64,000 nucleotides of DNA from Branchinecta lynchi (Eukaryota > Arthropoda > Branchiopoda > Anostraca > Branchinectidae), in assembly GCA_023053575.1 (NCBI GenBank), contig JAKZAP010000012.1, positions 3,038,230 through 3,102,229 on the forward strand, in the 5' to 3' direction. The translations under genes were made by a program, and so were the position numbers. Below are positions 1 through 9,608 of this stretch, piece by piece; position 1 is the stretch's first letter, and each line of letters starts with the position of its first letter. Under the pieces are notes generated by a model that saw nothing but the letters and a program-made list of their open reading frames with translations, made no database searches and was not told the DNA's origin.

Positions 1-345
1 TTAAAATATTTGAATACTTTAAAACTAGGCTGTGCTTTCAGCAAATAACCCACATTTTTGGTTGTTTAAGCCTTTTCCGAGACCCGTTGAATTACAGCGA
101 AAACAGGGAAAGAATTTACATAACCAGTGTTTTTTTATTGAAAAACATCTCGCAGACAACTGTCGACGGCGTGATACACATAGAAGGTAGCAAAACACGG
201 CGAGTGAGAGAATCAGCGTGGTTTTGTTAGAGGGGTTAGAATGTACCGTACGAAATTTGGGTCTCCGGGTTTAGAAATACATGGAGTGATTATGGAAGTA
301 GGTTGCGTTAGTATTATAGGTAAGACAGGTCCTTTAAGGAGGATT
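1..345 (+). repeat. Interspersed repeat R-A, copy 1 (cut by window start)
   Basis: This stretch recurs at 17383-17757 plus 18199-18303 and at 22430-22776. The shared order is a TTTAAAATATTTGAATACTT head, then a CTTTTCCGAGACCCGTT block, CTCGCAGACAAC, GATACACATCGAAGGTAGC and a TAAGACAGGTCCTTTAA end. There are no convincing ORFs in it. The copies are diverged by point changes and small indels, so this is an old dispersed repeat of unknown class. Confidence 0.75.
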
Positions 346-423
346 AAAGGCTGCGTCTTGTCGACTAAAAATAGAATCAAAATCATTTACTGTCAGTTCT
401 TACGAAAGTGAAAACGCTTAAAC

Positions 424-785
424 ACAAATAATAATAACAGTAATTGTATTTGAAAGCCCAGGGGCCATATACATAACAAAACAGTAATTACAAGAGAAAA
501 CAAGAACAATTTTTTCTTACGGCTATGAAGCCTCACTTCTAAGCTTAGTCGCTCTTAGCTTCAGCGCTCCTTCGATATATTCGCAAACCTTTGTTATAAC
601 CCTTTCCGAAGTGCTATTCAGGATATCAGGAAGAAGCAAAACATTTCCCTAAAAAAAAGATCTGCTTAACTCCGAAAGCTCCTGGCATCGATTCAGAAAG
701 TGGTTCATGTTTTCCTCTTCCCCTGATTTGCAAAGTTGGCCATTATACCTGACATTTGGTGATGCCTCTGCATTTAGGACGAAAA
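424..785 (-). mobile_element. Decayed 3' end of a LINE, same family as 30121-31357
   Basis: On the minus strand, broken frames encode a C-terminal zinc-finger-like stretch (QLCKSGEEENMNHFLNRC, a CX..H..C pattern, about 700-765) followed after a frameshift by DILNSTSERVITKVCEYI. The latter lines up with the very C-terminus of the LINE at 30234-31319 (GILKSTNKSVIREVV). The 3' UTR has the ATGGCC...GGGCTTTCA block typical of the family and ends in an ATT-type tail near 424-440. It is a dead, 5'-truncated fragment in the intron, interrupted on its 5' side by the palindromic element at 797. Confidence 0.65.
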
Positions 786-834
786 GAAGAGAATATATTT
801 ATTCAAACAATGTTTACACGGATGCGTCAGCTCT

Positions 835-894
835 GATTTTTCATCAGCGATATTTCGGCCCTTCTTGGCAAGGGTCCTCGTCAGGCTGTCAATC
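835..894 (-). ncRNA. Hammerhead-ribozyme-like motif, left arm of copy 1
   Basis: This is the mirror image of the motif at 973-1032, because the arms are perfect reverse complements. On the minus strand: core CTGACGA at 884-878, stem II, GAAA at 856-853, then TATC and the GCTG half of stem I. Fold and caveats are as for the right-arm motif. Confidence 0.6.
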
Positions 895-972
895 TTCTTG
901 TTCAACTTCGGGGAAGGAAACAAACCTGTAACTGGTTACAGGTTTGTTTCCTTCCCCGAAGTTGAACAAGAA

Positions 973-1032
973 GATTGACAGCCTGACGAGGACCCTTGCC
1001 AAGAAGGGCCGAAATATCGCTGATGAAAAATC
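973..1032 (+). ncRNA. Hammerhead-ribozyme-like motif, right arm of copy 1
   Basis: Order on the + strand: GATT (973-976) and CAGC (979-982) form the 5' side of stem I. The core CTGACGA is 983-989; the seventh-position base is variable in hammerheads. Stem II is 990-1010: GG/CC, one bulged A, CCCTT/AAGGG, six-base loop. GAAA is 1011-1014. A1014-T1017 (ATAT) is self-complementary, as in minimal stem III hammerheads that work as dimers. C1018 is the predicted cleavage base. GCTG (1019-1022) and AATC (1029-1032) close stem I around an internal loop. All invariant core bases are present; the bulge in stem II makes activity uncertain. Confidence 0.65.
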
Positions 1033-1138
1033 AGAGCTGACGCATCCGTGTAAACATTGTTTGAATAAATGTTTCAAAGTCAGCTTGGGCTCAAAGAATA
1101 TTTATGAAGAGAATATGATATTATTTTTTTTTTTATAG

Positions 1139-1228
1139 CAATTCTTCCCCACCGAGATGGTGGATCTGGGAGAAAATGAAGACATACTAACAGAATCAAC
1201 ATCACTAGCAAAGGCTTACGCACTGCAG
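1139..1228 (+). CDS. Grb7/10/14-family adaptor, internal exon before the PH domain
   Basis: This 30-codon exon is phase 0 at both ends. It is bounded by a long T-run acceptor ending TTTATAG (AG 1137-1138) and a consensus donor CAG|GTAAGT (1229). It encodes a peptide containing QFFPTEMVDL. Vertebrate GRB7, GRB10 and GRB14 have a closely similar FFP..MV segment just upstream of the PH domain. It joins in frame to the exon at 24174. Family role: these adaptors link activated receptor tyrosine kinases, including the insulin receptor, to downstream signalling through RA, PH, BPS and SH2 domains at the plasma membrane. Which vertebrate paralogue it is closest to cannot be decided. The exon lies 22 nt from a transposon TSD. 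Confidence 0.8.
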
Positions 1229-2627
1229 GTAAGTCGTTTGGCATTAGTTTAGATGTCTGTGTAATTTTTCAGTGTGTTTTCTATGTTTCTTGCGCCTCTT
1301 ACGTTTGGTTGTTGCGAGTATGTCCTTTTTCTCACTGTTCTTTGTTTATTTTTTGTTTGTTTAAAGGACACGTGAACAATGAAACCATACTTGAACACAC
1401 CATGGAGAATGCATTTACAGACATGGACACGGAGAGCAATCTTCTCCTGAGCGTGACATTTTCAAAATAGGGATGATTGCTTCTGGAGGTTTGCACATGC
1501 AGACTCCAAGACAAAAAGCGCAATTCATTCAAATATTGTACAGCGCTGGCCGGATCGTATTGGAATTTCTTCTAGATATACGTTTGGGCTTATCTGGTTA
1601 AAAATATTCCAGAAGAAGGGTTGATTGGAGACATATGTTCATTTCTAAAGTTGCTCGGTACTGAAATAAGGACAGATGCAAAATGGAGCAAAAATCATAG
1701 CTTTGAAACGGTATTTTGTATTTGGATTGGGTTTTCTACAGGCTATGTTAACGGACGTCACACAGATAGGGATGATACTTGGTACTCTTCATTCAGGTGT
1801 CCTTTAATAACTCCGTTTTCTTGTACATTTGTTGGGCAATCAATTTGTAATTAAAATAACAATGGTTACTGTATGCTGTACTGTCCCTAGGTCTTTTTTT
1901 TTTGGAACTGCTTTAGCTGTGAAAGTTCGGGATGGAAGCGTCCTAGAAATACTCTGCAATCGCTCTAGTATTCGATCGCAAATTTTATGCTTCAAATTTG
2001 AAATTGTTATTGAGCTTGTTAAAGTATATTTTTATTGTACAGGTGTGCTAGAAGACCTGTCTTGGCTGTCTGTATAGCTATGTACAGCTATATAAATGCT
2101 TCACTCTGCTTCCCTAGCCGTTCAGTCTTCAGTTTTATTAAATAAATAAAAACACAAAGTAACATAAAACTCTAGCCTACTGTCAGGAAAGTACAAAAAG
2201 GAGCGGTTGGCTAGGGCTGGACGAGCTGGACAACTAATGATGAATATGAAGGAAAACAAGATTGCAGAGGAAACAAAATACCATGGTTTGAACTTTTAAT
2301 ATTAATTAAACATATTAGAGGTTTTATAGCTACAGTTTTTATTGACATGGCACTCGGGGCTTTTTTTTATAATATATTCTGTACTATTATATTCTTAATT
2401 CTGCGAACAGTTTGTGTGATAGAGTAACCACCCACTCGCGCCGTACGCCATCCGGCTCCTATTGGTTCAGGATTCTCATTCAGACTGCATTCGGGGAACC
2501 GGAGAACTGAGTTAATTTTTATACTTTTGATTCACATGTTTTCACTTGCTAGCAGGGTTGCCAAGCATGACACTATGGTGCATTTTGATACCTTTGGCCA
2601 CCACGACGAACTTTAATAAAGTACAAA
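1229..2627 (+). other. Intron sequence, no gene seen
   Basis: This is the start of the 22.9 kb intron between the first two exons. I see no coding sequence. A block at 2188-2230 (GTCAGGAAAGTACAAAAAGG, then TTGGCTAGGGCTGG) recurs at 26305-26350, marking an undefined dispersed repeat. An AAAT-rich stretch at 2135-2155 may be an old retroposon tail. Confidence 0.5.
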
Positions 2628-3880
2628 AACAAGAGCTGGAAGCTCATATGGCACTTGCAAGGCTGGTTCAGAGGATGAAATATAGAATTTGCCTTTTCGT
2701 GGGTCTGTTCTTATCATTTGTAAGCAAAACTCTGGAGATAAAAATGAAACTGAACCCTTGGAAACCACAAGAATGTATCATCATCAAGAATGTATATATA
2801 ACACCCTTGAGACAAAAACGATAATAGGCCCTTGGGGATCATTAATATATATTGTTTGGTCAAAGGTATTTTTTCGCTTTTCGGTTAAGTTGCGCACTTT
2901 AAGTGTGCAAAAGATAATTTTTTTAAGAAAAACTATTATGGCACAAATGACCATGGACCGAAATGTATCGTTTGATTTAAAGTACTTTCTGACTTTTCAG
3001 TTAGAATTCGCTCTTTAAGGGAGCTAGAAATTAACTTGTAAGTTTTGTAAAGGCTGGGAAGAAAGGTTTGCTTATTGAATTATAATATTGAAAATTCATT
3101 TGCTGAATTTGTTTACAATTTGTGTACTGGAAGTTTTTTTTTTTTTTGCATCTGTCCCATTCTAGCTCTTTGCGTTAATAAATACCCATCTTTCTGTGCA
3201 TTTGTCTATACCGTCCTTTAGAGGATTTAGCAAGTCCTACTAATCTAAGAAATTTTAAAATCAGGTCGGATTCCTGAGGATATTGAAAGACCTTCCCAAA
3301 TGATCTGATAGGTTTTCTTTTGGAATTATAACATCCTAGGTATTTTTTCACTTTTCGGTTAAGATGCGCAGTTTAAGGGTGCAAGTGCAAGAGATAATTT
3401 TTTTTTAAGAAAAACTCTTGTGGCACAGATGATCATGGGCCGAAATATATCATTTGGTCTAAAGTACTTGACTTCGCAGTTAAGATGTGCCCTTTAAGGT
3501 AGCTAGAGGTTCACTTGTAAGTTTTGTAAAGGCTGGGAAGAAAAGGTTGCTTATTGAATTATATTTTATTCATTTATTTATTATTACATTTGGGGTTAAG
3601 CTTTTAGCTTGTCGCCATATTATTGAATATTTATTTGCTGAATTTGTTTACAATGTGTGTGTTGGAAATTAGTTATTTTTTTGTATCAGTCCCGTTTTTG
3701 CTTTTTACGTTAATAAATATCCATCTTTCTGTACATTTGTCTATACCGTCGTTTAGAGGATTCAGTTAATAAGTCCTCCCAATCTAAGCATTTTTAAAAT
3801 CAGGTCGGATTCCTGATTATGTTGAAAAGACCTTTCGCAAATGATCTGATAGGTTTTCTTTTGGAATAATAATATCATAT
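2628..3880 (+). repeat. Repeat R-C with an internal tandem duplication of about 475 bp
   Basis: The segment beginning GGTATTTTTTCGCTTTTCGG near 2866 is repeated from about 3341, with matching landmarks throughout: TAAGTTTTGTAAAGGCTGGG, CATCTTTCTGT.CATTTGTC, and ATCAGGTCGGATTCCTGA. The upstream part (AAGAGCTGGAAGCTCATATG, CTGGTTCAGAGGATGAA) is found in reverse complement near 44170-44240, so the family also occurs at 43521-44240. A GGGGTTAAGCTTTTAGCTTG block near 3593 recurs near 42170. No coding potential is evident. Confidence 0.7.
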
Positions 3881-3906
3881 CGTATGTGCACGTGTCACTT
3901 GTCCTT

Positions 3907-4141
3907 TATTCAAACAATGTTTACGACGGATACGTAGCTATGATTTTTCATCATACGTCATTCTTCATCATACGTCATTTTCGTTCATACGTCAGCTATG
4001 ATTCTTCACCTCGTCAGTCTGACGAGGACCCTTGCCAAGATGGGCCGACATATCGCTGATGAAGAATCATAGCTGACGTATCCGTTGTAAACATTGTTTG
4101 AATAAATGTGTCAAAGTCAGCTTGGGCTCAAAGAATATTTA
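3907..4141. mobile_element. Hammerhead-bearing element, copy 2, with 12-bp TSD
   Basis: The perfect TSD TCACTTGTCCTT flanks it at 3895-3906 and 4142-4153. It starts TATTCAAACAATGTTTAC and ends with the GCTTGGGCTCAAAGAATATTTA-type tail (split here into its two recognisable blocks), as in the other copies. The right arm carries a mutated hammerhead: core CTGACGA at 4019-4025, but GAAA has become GACA (4047-4050) and stem II has a mismatch. The left arm is rearranged, with repeated CATCATACGTCATT units and no stem II, so the palindrome is incomplete. Probably ribozyme-dead. Confidence 0.8.
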
Positions 4142-4188
4142 TCACTTGTCCTTATCTGTCGAGATGAGGTTTTAATCATACCCATCTG

Positions 4189-4375
4189 CAGGCCCGTATC
4201 CAGGAATTTATTTCGGGGGGCGGTTTGCCTTTCGGGGGGGGGTTATTGCCTGCTGCTCGGACAAAAAACGTTCAAATAACACATAGATCAGAGGGAAAAG
4301 CCTATAAAATCGTTATTTTTATGTTTCGGGGGGGGGGGGGGGGGTCCGGCGGTGTATTTGTGGTGGAGGACATAC
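4189..4375 (+). mobile_element. Poly-G hAT-like MITE, copy 1 (right end degraded)
   Basis: It begins CAGGCCCGTATCCAGG and contains two G-tracts (about 4216-4222/4236-4245 and 4325-4343) plus the internal landmark GATCAGAGGGAAAAGCCTAT. The same layout is found at 21662-21841, 36625-36806 and 44337-44494, where 8-bp duplications define the ends. The terminal inverted repeat is missing on the right here. Confidence 0.7.
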
Positions 4376-5079
4376 GCCCTTCATAAATCCCCTTCCAGAT
4401 TAATTCTGTTTTTGTCGGTAGATGCTCTAGCATAAAATAAACAATGACACGTTATTTCTTGCTGTAGGTTTAACCAGGCTCGTTTGGCTATTTTCAACTC
4501 CTACTAGGCTCAGCCATGTTTAAACTGATTAAAATGTCTCGGATCTGCCTCTACCCTACTCTGTTCTGTCAACATCGTCAAGTTTGGCAATCTTAGTTGC
4601 GTTTTCAGGCTCGCGATTCTTAACCCGTGGTCACGAGTCGTTTTTACGGAGCGCATCCAGTGCGTATCCGAACATGGGTTCCGTGTTCTGTGGCTTCAAG
4701 CGTTTTAGCTCCCGTAGTCCTTTCGAGTTCAACACCGAATTCCAAACACAAATGGATTCGGTAGAGTACCAAATCCTGTTCCGGGTTCTTATATGCAGGA
4801 CACGGGCTCTAAAAATGGGTGATAGCGCAACGTGTTAGGGTTCGACTCAAACGCTAATAGCTGAAAACGCAACTCTTAGCTTCCGACTTTCAGTGCTGAC
4901 TGACTTTCCCACGGGGCTAATGCACGACTCGGTATGAACCGACAAATAACTTACACCAAGATCTAACGTGTGATTGTTGCTAATGCTAATGCGCGACTCG
5001 GTATGAACCGACAAATTTTCACTTATCCCCCATCAGATAACTTACACCAAGATCTAACGTGCGATTGTTATTGTTTCTC
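4376..5079 (+). other. Intron sequence with a short tandem duplication
   Basis: No gene is seen. A segment with CGACTCGGTATGAACCGACA and AACTTACACCAAGATCTAACG is duplicated in tandem (about 4918-4985 and 4983-5072). A third partial match to its end lies at 10716-10752, on the other side of the DNA element at 5084-10685. Confidence 0.5.
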
Positions 5080-5083
5080 TATT

Positions 5084-5600
5084 GGGTCATTCCAGCGAAA
5101 TAAAGCCAGGCAAAAAAATCGATTTCTCAGATTTTGACGAAAATTTCTCAGAATGATCTATCAAGGCCCAGGACCTTCCCAATTTTTTTTTCGGCGAAAA
5201 AATTTTTTTTTTTTTGAAAATTCCGGCCAAATATTCTATTCTTGATGGTCGAAAAGTCAATATTTTTCAAAAATTTTGAAAAAATCAGGGAAATTCAGCA
5301 CAGCGTTCAAATTGTGTGAGCTTCTTACCTACCTTTAGGACTTCAAATCTCGAGATGTTCAAGTATGTAGGTACTTTTCTCTTCTTTTTACGGTAATTTT
5401 GGCAAGGTAAGGTAAAAAAAAGTGGGTCTTGCTAGATCCACTCAAGAAGAACCGGCCAGATTGCGAAAATTCTGAGATTCCCCATGATATTAGATTGAAA
5501 AACGAGCGACATTTTCTGCATTAGCACATTTGTGGCTATCGAGCCAGAAATGGTCTTAAATAGCGATGTTAGAAAACTTAAATTCTTGGGGAATTGCATT
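5084..5600 (+). repeat. Left inverted arm of the DNA element
   Basis: It is the reverse complement of 10153-10685 with scattered substitutions and short indels, including slippage in T- and A-runs. No ORF is present. Confidence 0.8.
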
Positions 5601-5773
5601 ATTTTTATGACAAAATAAATTAGTCTCTCAACCTAAAAATAAAAATGAGAAATGGATTTCAGTTTTCAGATCTTACTGTTAGACCACAACCTGGACCAAT
5701 TCTTCGCTGTCCAAGGGCCCGAAATCTTCTCGTTGGCTAACTTTCAGAAACTTACTACACTACATGCTTTTGC

Positions 5774-6033
5774 TTTTTGGGATCCCAAAACGTAAGTGGA
5801 GGGATACCTATGACATCCGCAAAAGTTGTCCGTCCGTCTGTAAGCACGATAACTCTCGGAAGGGAATGAGATATTTTGATGAAACTTGGTACGAGGATTG
5901 TTTGGGTCAAGGGTAAGGTCGAGTTCGTAGATGGGCTCTGTAGCCCTATATTTGGGGGTGGGGGAGGGGGTTCAGTTTAAGGGACAAACAAAATATTTTT
6001 AAACAGCTAATGTGATAGTCGATTATGGGGTAA
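5774..6033 (+). repeat. GGATCC-headed repeat, truncated copy
   Basis: It starts with TTTTTGGGATCCCAAAACG and continues through ATAACTCTCGG, GATGAAACTTGGTACGAGGA and GATAGTCGATTATGGGGTAA. It is cut at 6033 by the 3' tail of the LINE. Fuller copies lie at 13435-14491 and in the array at 59063-62724. Confidence 0.75.
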
Positions 6034-6136
6034 AATAAGATAAGAGATAAGATAAGATTTAATTGCACAAAAAAGCCAAAAGGCCATGGCAACAAGATAA
6101 ACAAAAAAAAGAACAAAGATCAATACCGTAACCTAC

Positions 6137-6460
6137 TTACTCTAGGCATAATTTTCGGTGTTGAAAAGCGACCCTGAGGAATCTTGCCAGCCTCCTCACA
6201 TCACCAAACTGCCGGCTACCAATCATACTACACATCCATTCCTCATCGAACACCCTCACGCATTCTCCAAACACTTCATTCCTTAACTCTCTTAATTCTT
6301 CACATTCACACATGACATGCACCACACTTTCATTCTCATCTCCACACATTGGACAGGAGAAATACTGACCAGAACGTTCGGAAGAACTTCCAATATATGT
6401 TCTTCTTCTCCCAAGCGGTAAACAATCTGCCCTGAGACACCAACCACACCAACTTAACTT
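6137..6460 (-). pseudogene. Frameshifted C-terminal zinc-finger region of the LINE ORF
   Basis: A second minus frame continues the protein with LRADCLPLGRRRTYIG, then CPMCGDENESVVHVMCEC, a C-x2-C-x8-H-x4-C finger, and ends at 6137. The corresponding region is in one frame in the relative at 40394-40846 (CPMCGHEDESVVHLMCDC). This shows that a single-base indel near 6440-6475 has split the ORF. Otherwise the coding sequence is well preserved. Confidence 0.8.
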
Positions 6461-9400
6461 CCTCCTTTTTTAAAAACACCTTGAAAAATATTTCCTCCCC
6501 CCACACCTCTTTAGCCTTAGCATAATACCTCAATGAATGTGACAGATCCTTTGCAACCTGCCAACTCTGAATTTCTTGGTCTAAAAGCCTAGCCTCCACC
6601 TCTTTTTTTATTTTTCCCAATTGCAAACCAGGACCTACGCCATCATTCCACCACATTGACAATCCACAACCATCTAAAATACATCTTATTTGTGAAGACC
6701 ACGAATCTATTCTAGTATCTAAAATACTCTCTTTATAAGCCGCCTTGAGGATCCTTACTCTCGGCAGCATCAAAATCTTTTCCCAAAAACCTATCATAGC
6801 TACCCATCTATGTCTACGCATGCTTGCTAAACCTAAATCCCCCTTAACTACTAATGAATTCATTTTTTCACTAACCCCTAAAATTCTTTTGAAATAACTT
6901 AACTGTAATTGTTCTAATTTTTCCCCCTTACCAAAACCCCATATTTCAGATCCATAATGGACCGCAGGTATAACTTTAGACTTAAATAAATGTTTATGTA
7001 ATTTTAAATCACCGATTTCCCTAAGGCTACTCCGTAACATCATATTAATACAACGCTTTCCTTTAGCAAGACTATTCTCAAACTGCTTTCCAAAATTTCC
7101 GTTCCACGTAAGCGTACATCCTAGGTAATTAAATTGTTCTTTATAACTAATCGGCTCTCCTCTAAACTTTAACAACGGCTCCTGGTCTATTTTACCTCCT
7201 TTCCTAAAAACCATTACAACTGTTTTTTCTATGTTTATCTCTAGCTCCTTTACTGCGAGATATTCATCCAAAATATCCAACAGCTTCTGAAGATTATGCC
7301 TTGATTCCGCTATCAATGCAATATCATCCGCGAATAACAACAAACAAATTGTTACTATGTCAATATTTATTGTTGGCGCATTTTTTTCAATCATAAATTG
7401 TTCCAAATCATTAATATAAATAGAGAACAACTTCGGGGATAGAGTACACCCTTGTTTAACTCCCTTTAACGATTTAATCCTCCGTGACACATTTTTAAAA
7501 ACTCTAACGACTATGTATATTTTAGCATATATTTCCACTATTAACAAAACTAATCGGCTAGGTAGGCCAATACTCACCAGTGCTTCCATCAGTAAATGGC
7601 GCTTAACATGATCGAATGCTCCTTTCAGATCCACAAACGCAACATATAACCTTCCTCTTCTTTTCGCTGTATATTTCCGAATTATTACTTGTAAACTAAA
7701 TATTTGGTCCAAAGTACTGTACCCTTTCCTAAAACCTGCCTGGACCCTAGTTAACTTATCTGTCGTATCTAACCACTTTTTTATTCTAACGTCTATAATT
7801 TTACAAAATAACTTACTTATTGTAGATCCTAAATGGATCCCTCTATAATTATCATGACATTTCCTATCCCCCTTTTTAAATATTGGTACCACTATCGATA
7901 TATTCCACTGACTAGGCCATGTTGCTTTTTCCACCATCCAAGAAAACGTCAAAGCCAGGAACGGTAAAACATAAACTCTGCTCCACTTTAAAACTATTGT
8001 CGGTATGCCGTCTGGTCCTGGAGCTGACCTACCTTTCATAGATTTCAGGGATGCTGTTATAGGATCTAAAAGCTGCGAATCTACCTCTTTCAATGGAAAA
8101 CAATACATAGTCTTAAGATCCTCCACAAATTGTTCAGGTAACTTATCCCCATCACTCATTCCTCCTTCTTTTTCTTCCAAAAATTCCGGCCATGACTCCG
8201 CCGGAGGGACGTTCCATTGTTCCTTATTACTAATCGTACACTTAACACTATTCCAAAACTCCCTAGTGTTCTTTTCCCTAAAACTCTTTATCACTTCTTT
8301 TTTATTTTCTTCGTCTATCCTACTTTTCTTATTTTTTAACAGGTTTTTGTATTTTTTTCTCTCAATACGATACTTTTCTAAACATGCTTCTACATTTTCT
8401 GGGGGACTACTTTTCAACATTTTCAAACATGCAACTACGACCGTTCTCATTTGTTTACATTCACTATCGTAAAACGTATTTTTATTTCTATTTCCTTTCC
8501 TCTTATTTCTGCTCACCTCCAAACCAACTTCATGCAATTTACCTGTCAGCTGTTCAAGGGAACTTTCAATTTGGCCTTCCGTAAGTCTTTCAATACAACT
8601 TCTCACATGGATCTCCATATCAACTTGAACCAGCTTTTCAGCCAACTCTTTTTCCGAAAATTCCTCTGTTTTTAACGATTTCCTAATATCCACAGGACCT
8701 TCTACATGAATTAATTCATTTTCCATCACCACATGCATTGTCCCTGTACCATGATTATTTTCAAATTCAAACATCACATTCAATGGGAGGTGGTCAGAAC
8801 CGATCACATTCTTTACACTCAGATTCTTGCAAAAAGGCCAAAGTGTAGGACAGAGTAACACGTAATCAATTAAGCTTGGGAGCTTACCCGCGTAACACGT
8901 AAAATGACCCCCTGCTTCCCGATCCTCCCCTATCCTCCCATTCAAAATTATCAACTCTTCATTTCCCGCAAAATCCAACAAATTTAGACCCCACCTGTTT
9001 TTCCGGCGATTCTGGTCCTTACTTCTCCTCTCACCATAATTTCCGATGTACTCCTCTAGAAGCTGGGAAGACTCCTCCGGGTCCATTCGCAGTTCAACAT
9101 TTTCCATCATACGACCGGTATAAGCATTGAAATCACCTAGAACAATGAATCCATGATTATGAAATCTTTTTCGCAGGGTAGACATTTCATCACATAGTAT
9201 ATTCCAACTATCTTCATTTGAGTACGAACTTGACTGGGGCGGTATATAAACACAACACACAATTATCTTACGGGCAAAAATATTTCCTTTCAACCATACA
9301 ATGTTTTCCGACCTACTTTTTATTCTCTCCAGCCCTTTCAAAGTATCTTTTTTAACTAGAATGCTTACCCCCCCATATACCCTACCATTTTTACTTGGCT

Positions 9401-9608
9401 CTCTACAACTTTCAAAACTTTCAAAACCTTCAACATTCATACTTCCCCTTTGCCACGTTTCAACCAAACATATTATGTAACACCGGCAAACACACTCATT
9501 TATTAGACTTAACATTTTTTCACTCGAATATCCTTGGATGTTCCATAACGTTATCCCCAGTTGGGTCGAACTCGCTAAAGGTAAACGTTGCTCATGGCCC
9601 GCGTGACA
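6336..9608 (-). CDS. LINE endonuclease / reverse transcriptase (ORF2-like)
   Basis: The frame opens right after a TAG at 9609-9611 and reads TQLGITLWNIQGY, a typical start of an APE endonuclease domain. The first Met is at 9515. Counting from it: endonuclease motifs LVETW (17-21), LGDFNAY (about 124), SDHLPLN (about 240). Reverse transcriptase motifs are APGPDGIP (about 496), QAGFRKGYSTLDQ, FVDLKGAFDHV, GVKQGCTLSP and LLFADDIALI (FADD about 727-730). Catalytic aspartates are present. The function would be nicking of the target and target-primed reverse transcription of its own RNA. Near 6440-6475 a one-base frameshift switches into a wrong frame that stops at 6336, so the C-terminus is lost. 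Confidence 0.85.
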   Translation of the reverse strand, partial: CHAGHEQRLPLASSTQLGITLWNIQGYSSEKMLSLINECVCRCYIICLVETWQRGSMNVEGFESFESCREPSKNGRVYGGVSILVKKDTLKGLERIKSRSENIVWLKGNIFARKIIVCCVYIPPQSSSYSNEDSWNILCDEMSTLRKRFHNHGFIVLGDFNAYTGRMMENVELRMDPEESSQLLEEYIGNYGERRSKDQNRRKNRWGLNLLDFAGNEELIILNGRIGEDREAGGHFTCYAGKLPSLIDYVLLCPTLWPFCKNLSVKNVIGSDHLPLNVMFEFENNHGTGTMHVVMENELIHVEGPVDIRKSLKTEEFSEKELAEKLVQVDMEIHVRSCIERLTEGQIESSLEQLTGKLHEVGLEVSRNKRKGNRNKNTFYDSECKQMRTVVVACLKMLKSSPPENVEACLEKYRIERKKYKNLLKNKKSRIDEENKKEVIKSFREKNTREFWNSVKCTISNKEQWNVPPAESWPEFLEEKEGGMSDGDKLPEQFVEDLKTMYCFPLKEVDSQLLDPITASLKSMKGRSAPGPDGIPTIVLKWSRVYVLPFLALTFSWMVEKATWPSQWNISIVVPIFKKGDRKCHDNYRGIHLGSTISKLFCKIIDVRIKKWLDTTDKLTRVQAGFRKGYSTLDQIFSLQVIIRKYTAKRRGRLYVAFVDLKGAFDHVKRHLLMEALVSIGLPSRLVLLIVEIYAKIYIVVRVFKNVSRRIKSLKGVKQGCTLSPKLFSIYINDLEQFMIEKNAPTINIDIVTICLLLFADDIALIAESRHNLQKLLDILDEYLAVKELEINIEKTVVMVFRKGGKIDQEPLLKFRGEPISYKEQFNYLGCTLTWNGNFGKQFENSLAKGKRCINMMLRSSLREIGDLKLHKHLFKSKVIPAVHYGSEIWGFGKGEKLEQLQLSYFKRILGVSEKMNSLVVKGDLGLASMRRHRWVAMIGFWEKILMLPRVRILKAAYKESILDTRIDSWSSQIRCILDGCGLSMWWNDGVGPGLQLGKIKKEVEARLLDQEIQSWQVAKDLSHSLRYYAKAKEVWGEEIFFKVFLKKEEVKLVWLVSQGRLFTAWEKKNIYWKFFRTFWSVFLLSNVWR

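Larger units (their letters stand above)
797..1105. mobile_element. Hammerhead-bearing palindromic element, copy 1, with 11-bp TSD
   Basis: The perfect target-site duplication GAAGAGAATAT flanks it at 786-796 and 1106-1116. Positions 797-1070 form a palindrome: two identical 136-nt arms separated by two bases (933-934). A unique tail, TTTCAAAGTCAGCTTGGG to ATATTTA, follows to 1105. Copies at 3907-4141 and 30109-31686 start with TTATTCAAACAATG and end with the same tail, also flanked by TSDs. Each arm contains a hammerhead-ribozyme-like motif (separate entries), so the motifs are head to head. There is no ORF. TSD length and ribozyme resemble Penelope-like pLTRs or retrozymes; this assignment is inference. 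Confidence 0.85.

Noticed and set aside
1011..1028. Second hammerhead reading using TGATGA right after GAAATATCGC
   Set aside because: CTGATGA at 1020-1026 has no following stem II plus GAAA. Only the CTGACGA...GAAA arrangement satisfies the core.
889..1077. ORFs on both strands around 707-1138
   Set aside because: They are translations of the perfect palindrome and its flank; each mirrors the other strand.
8005..8675. Plus-strand ORFs within 8005-8675
   Set aside because: They are antisense shadows of the LINE RT gene.
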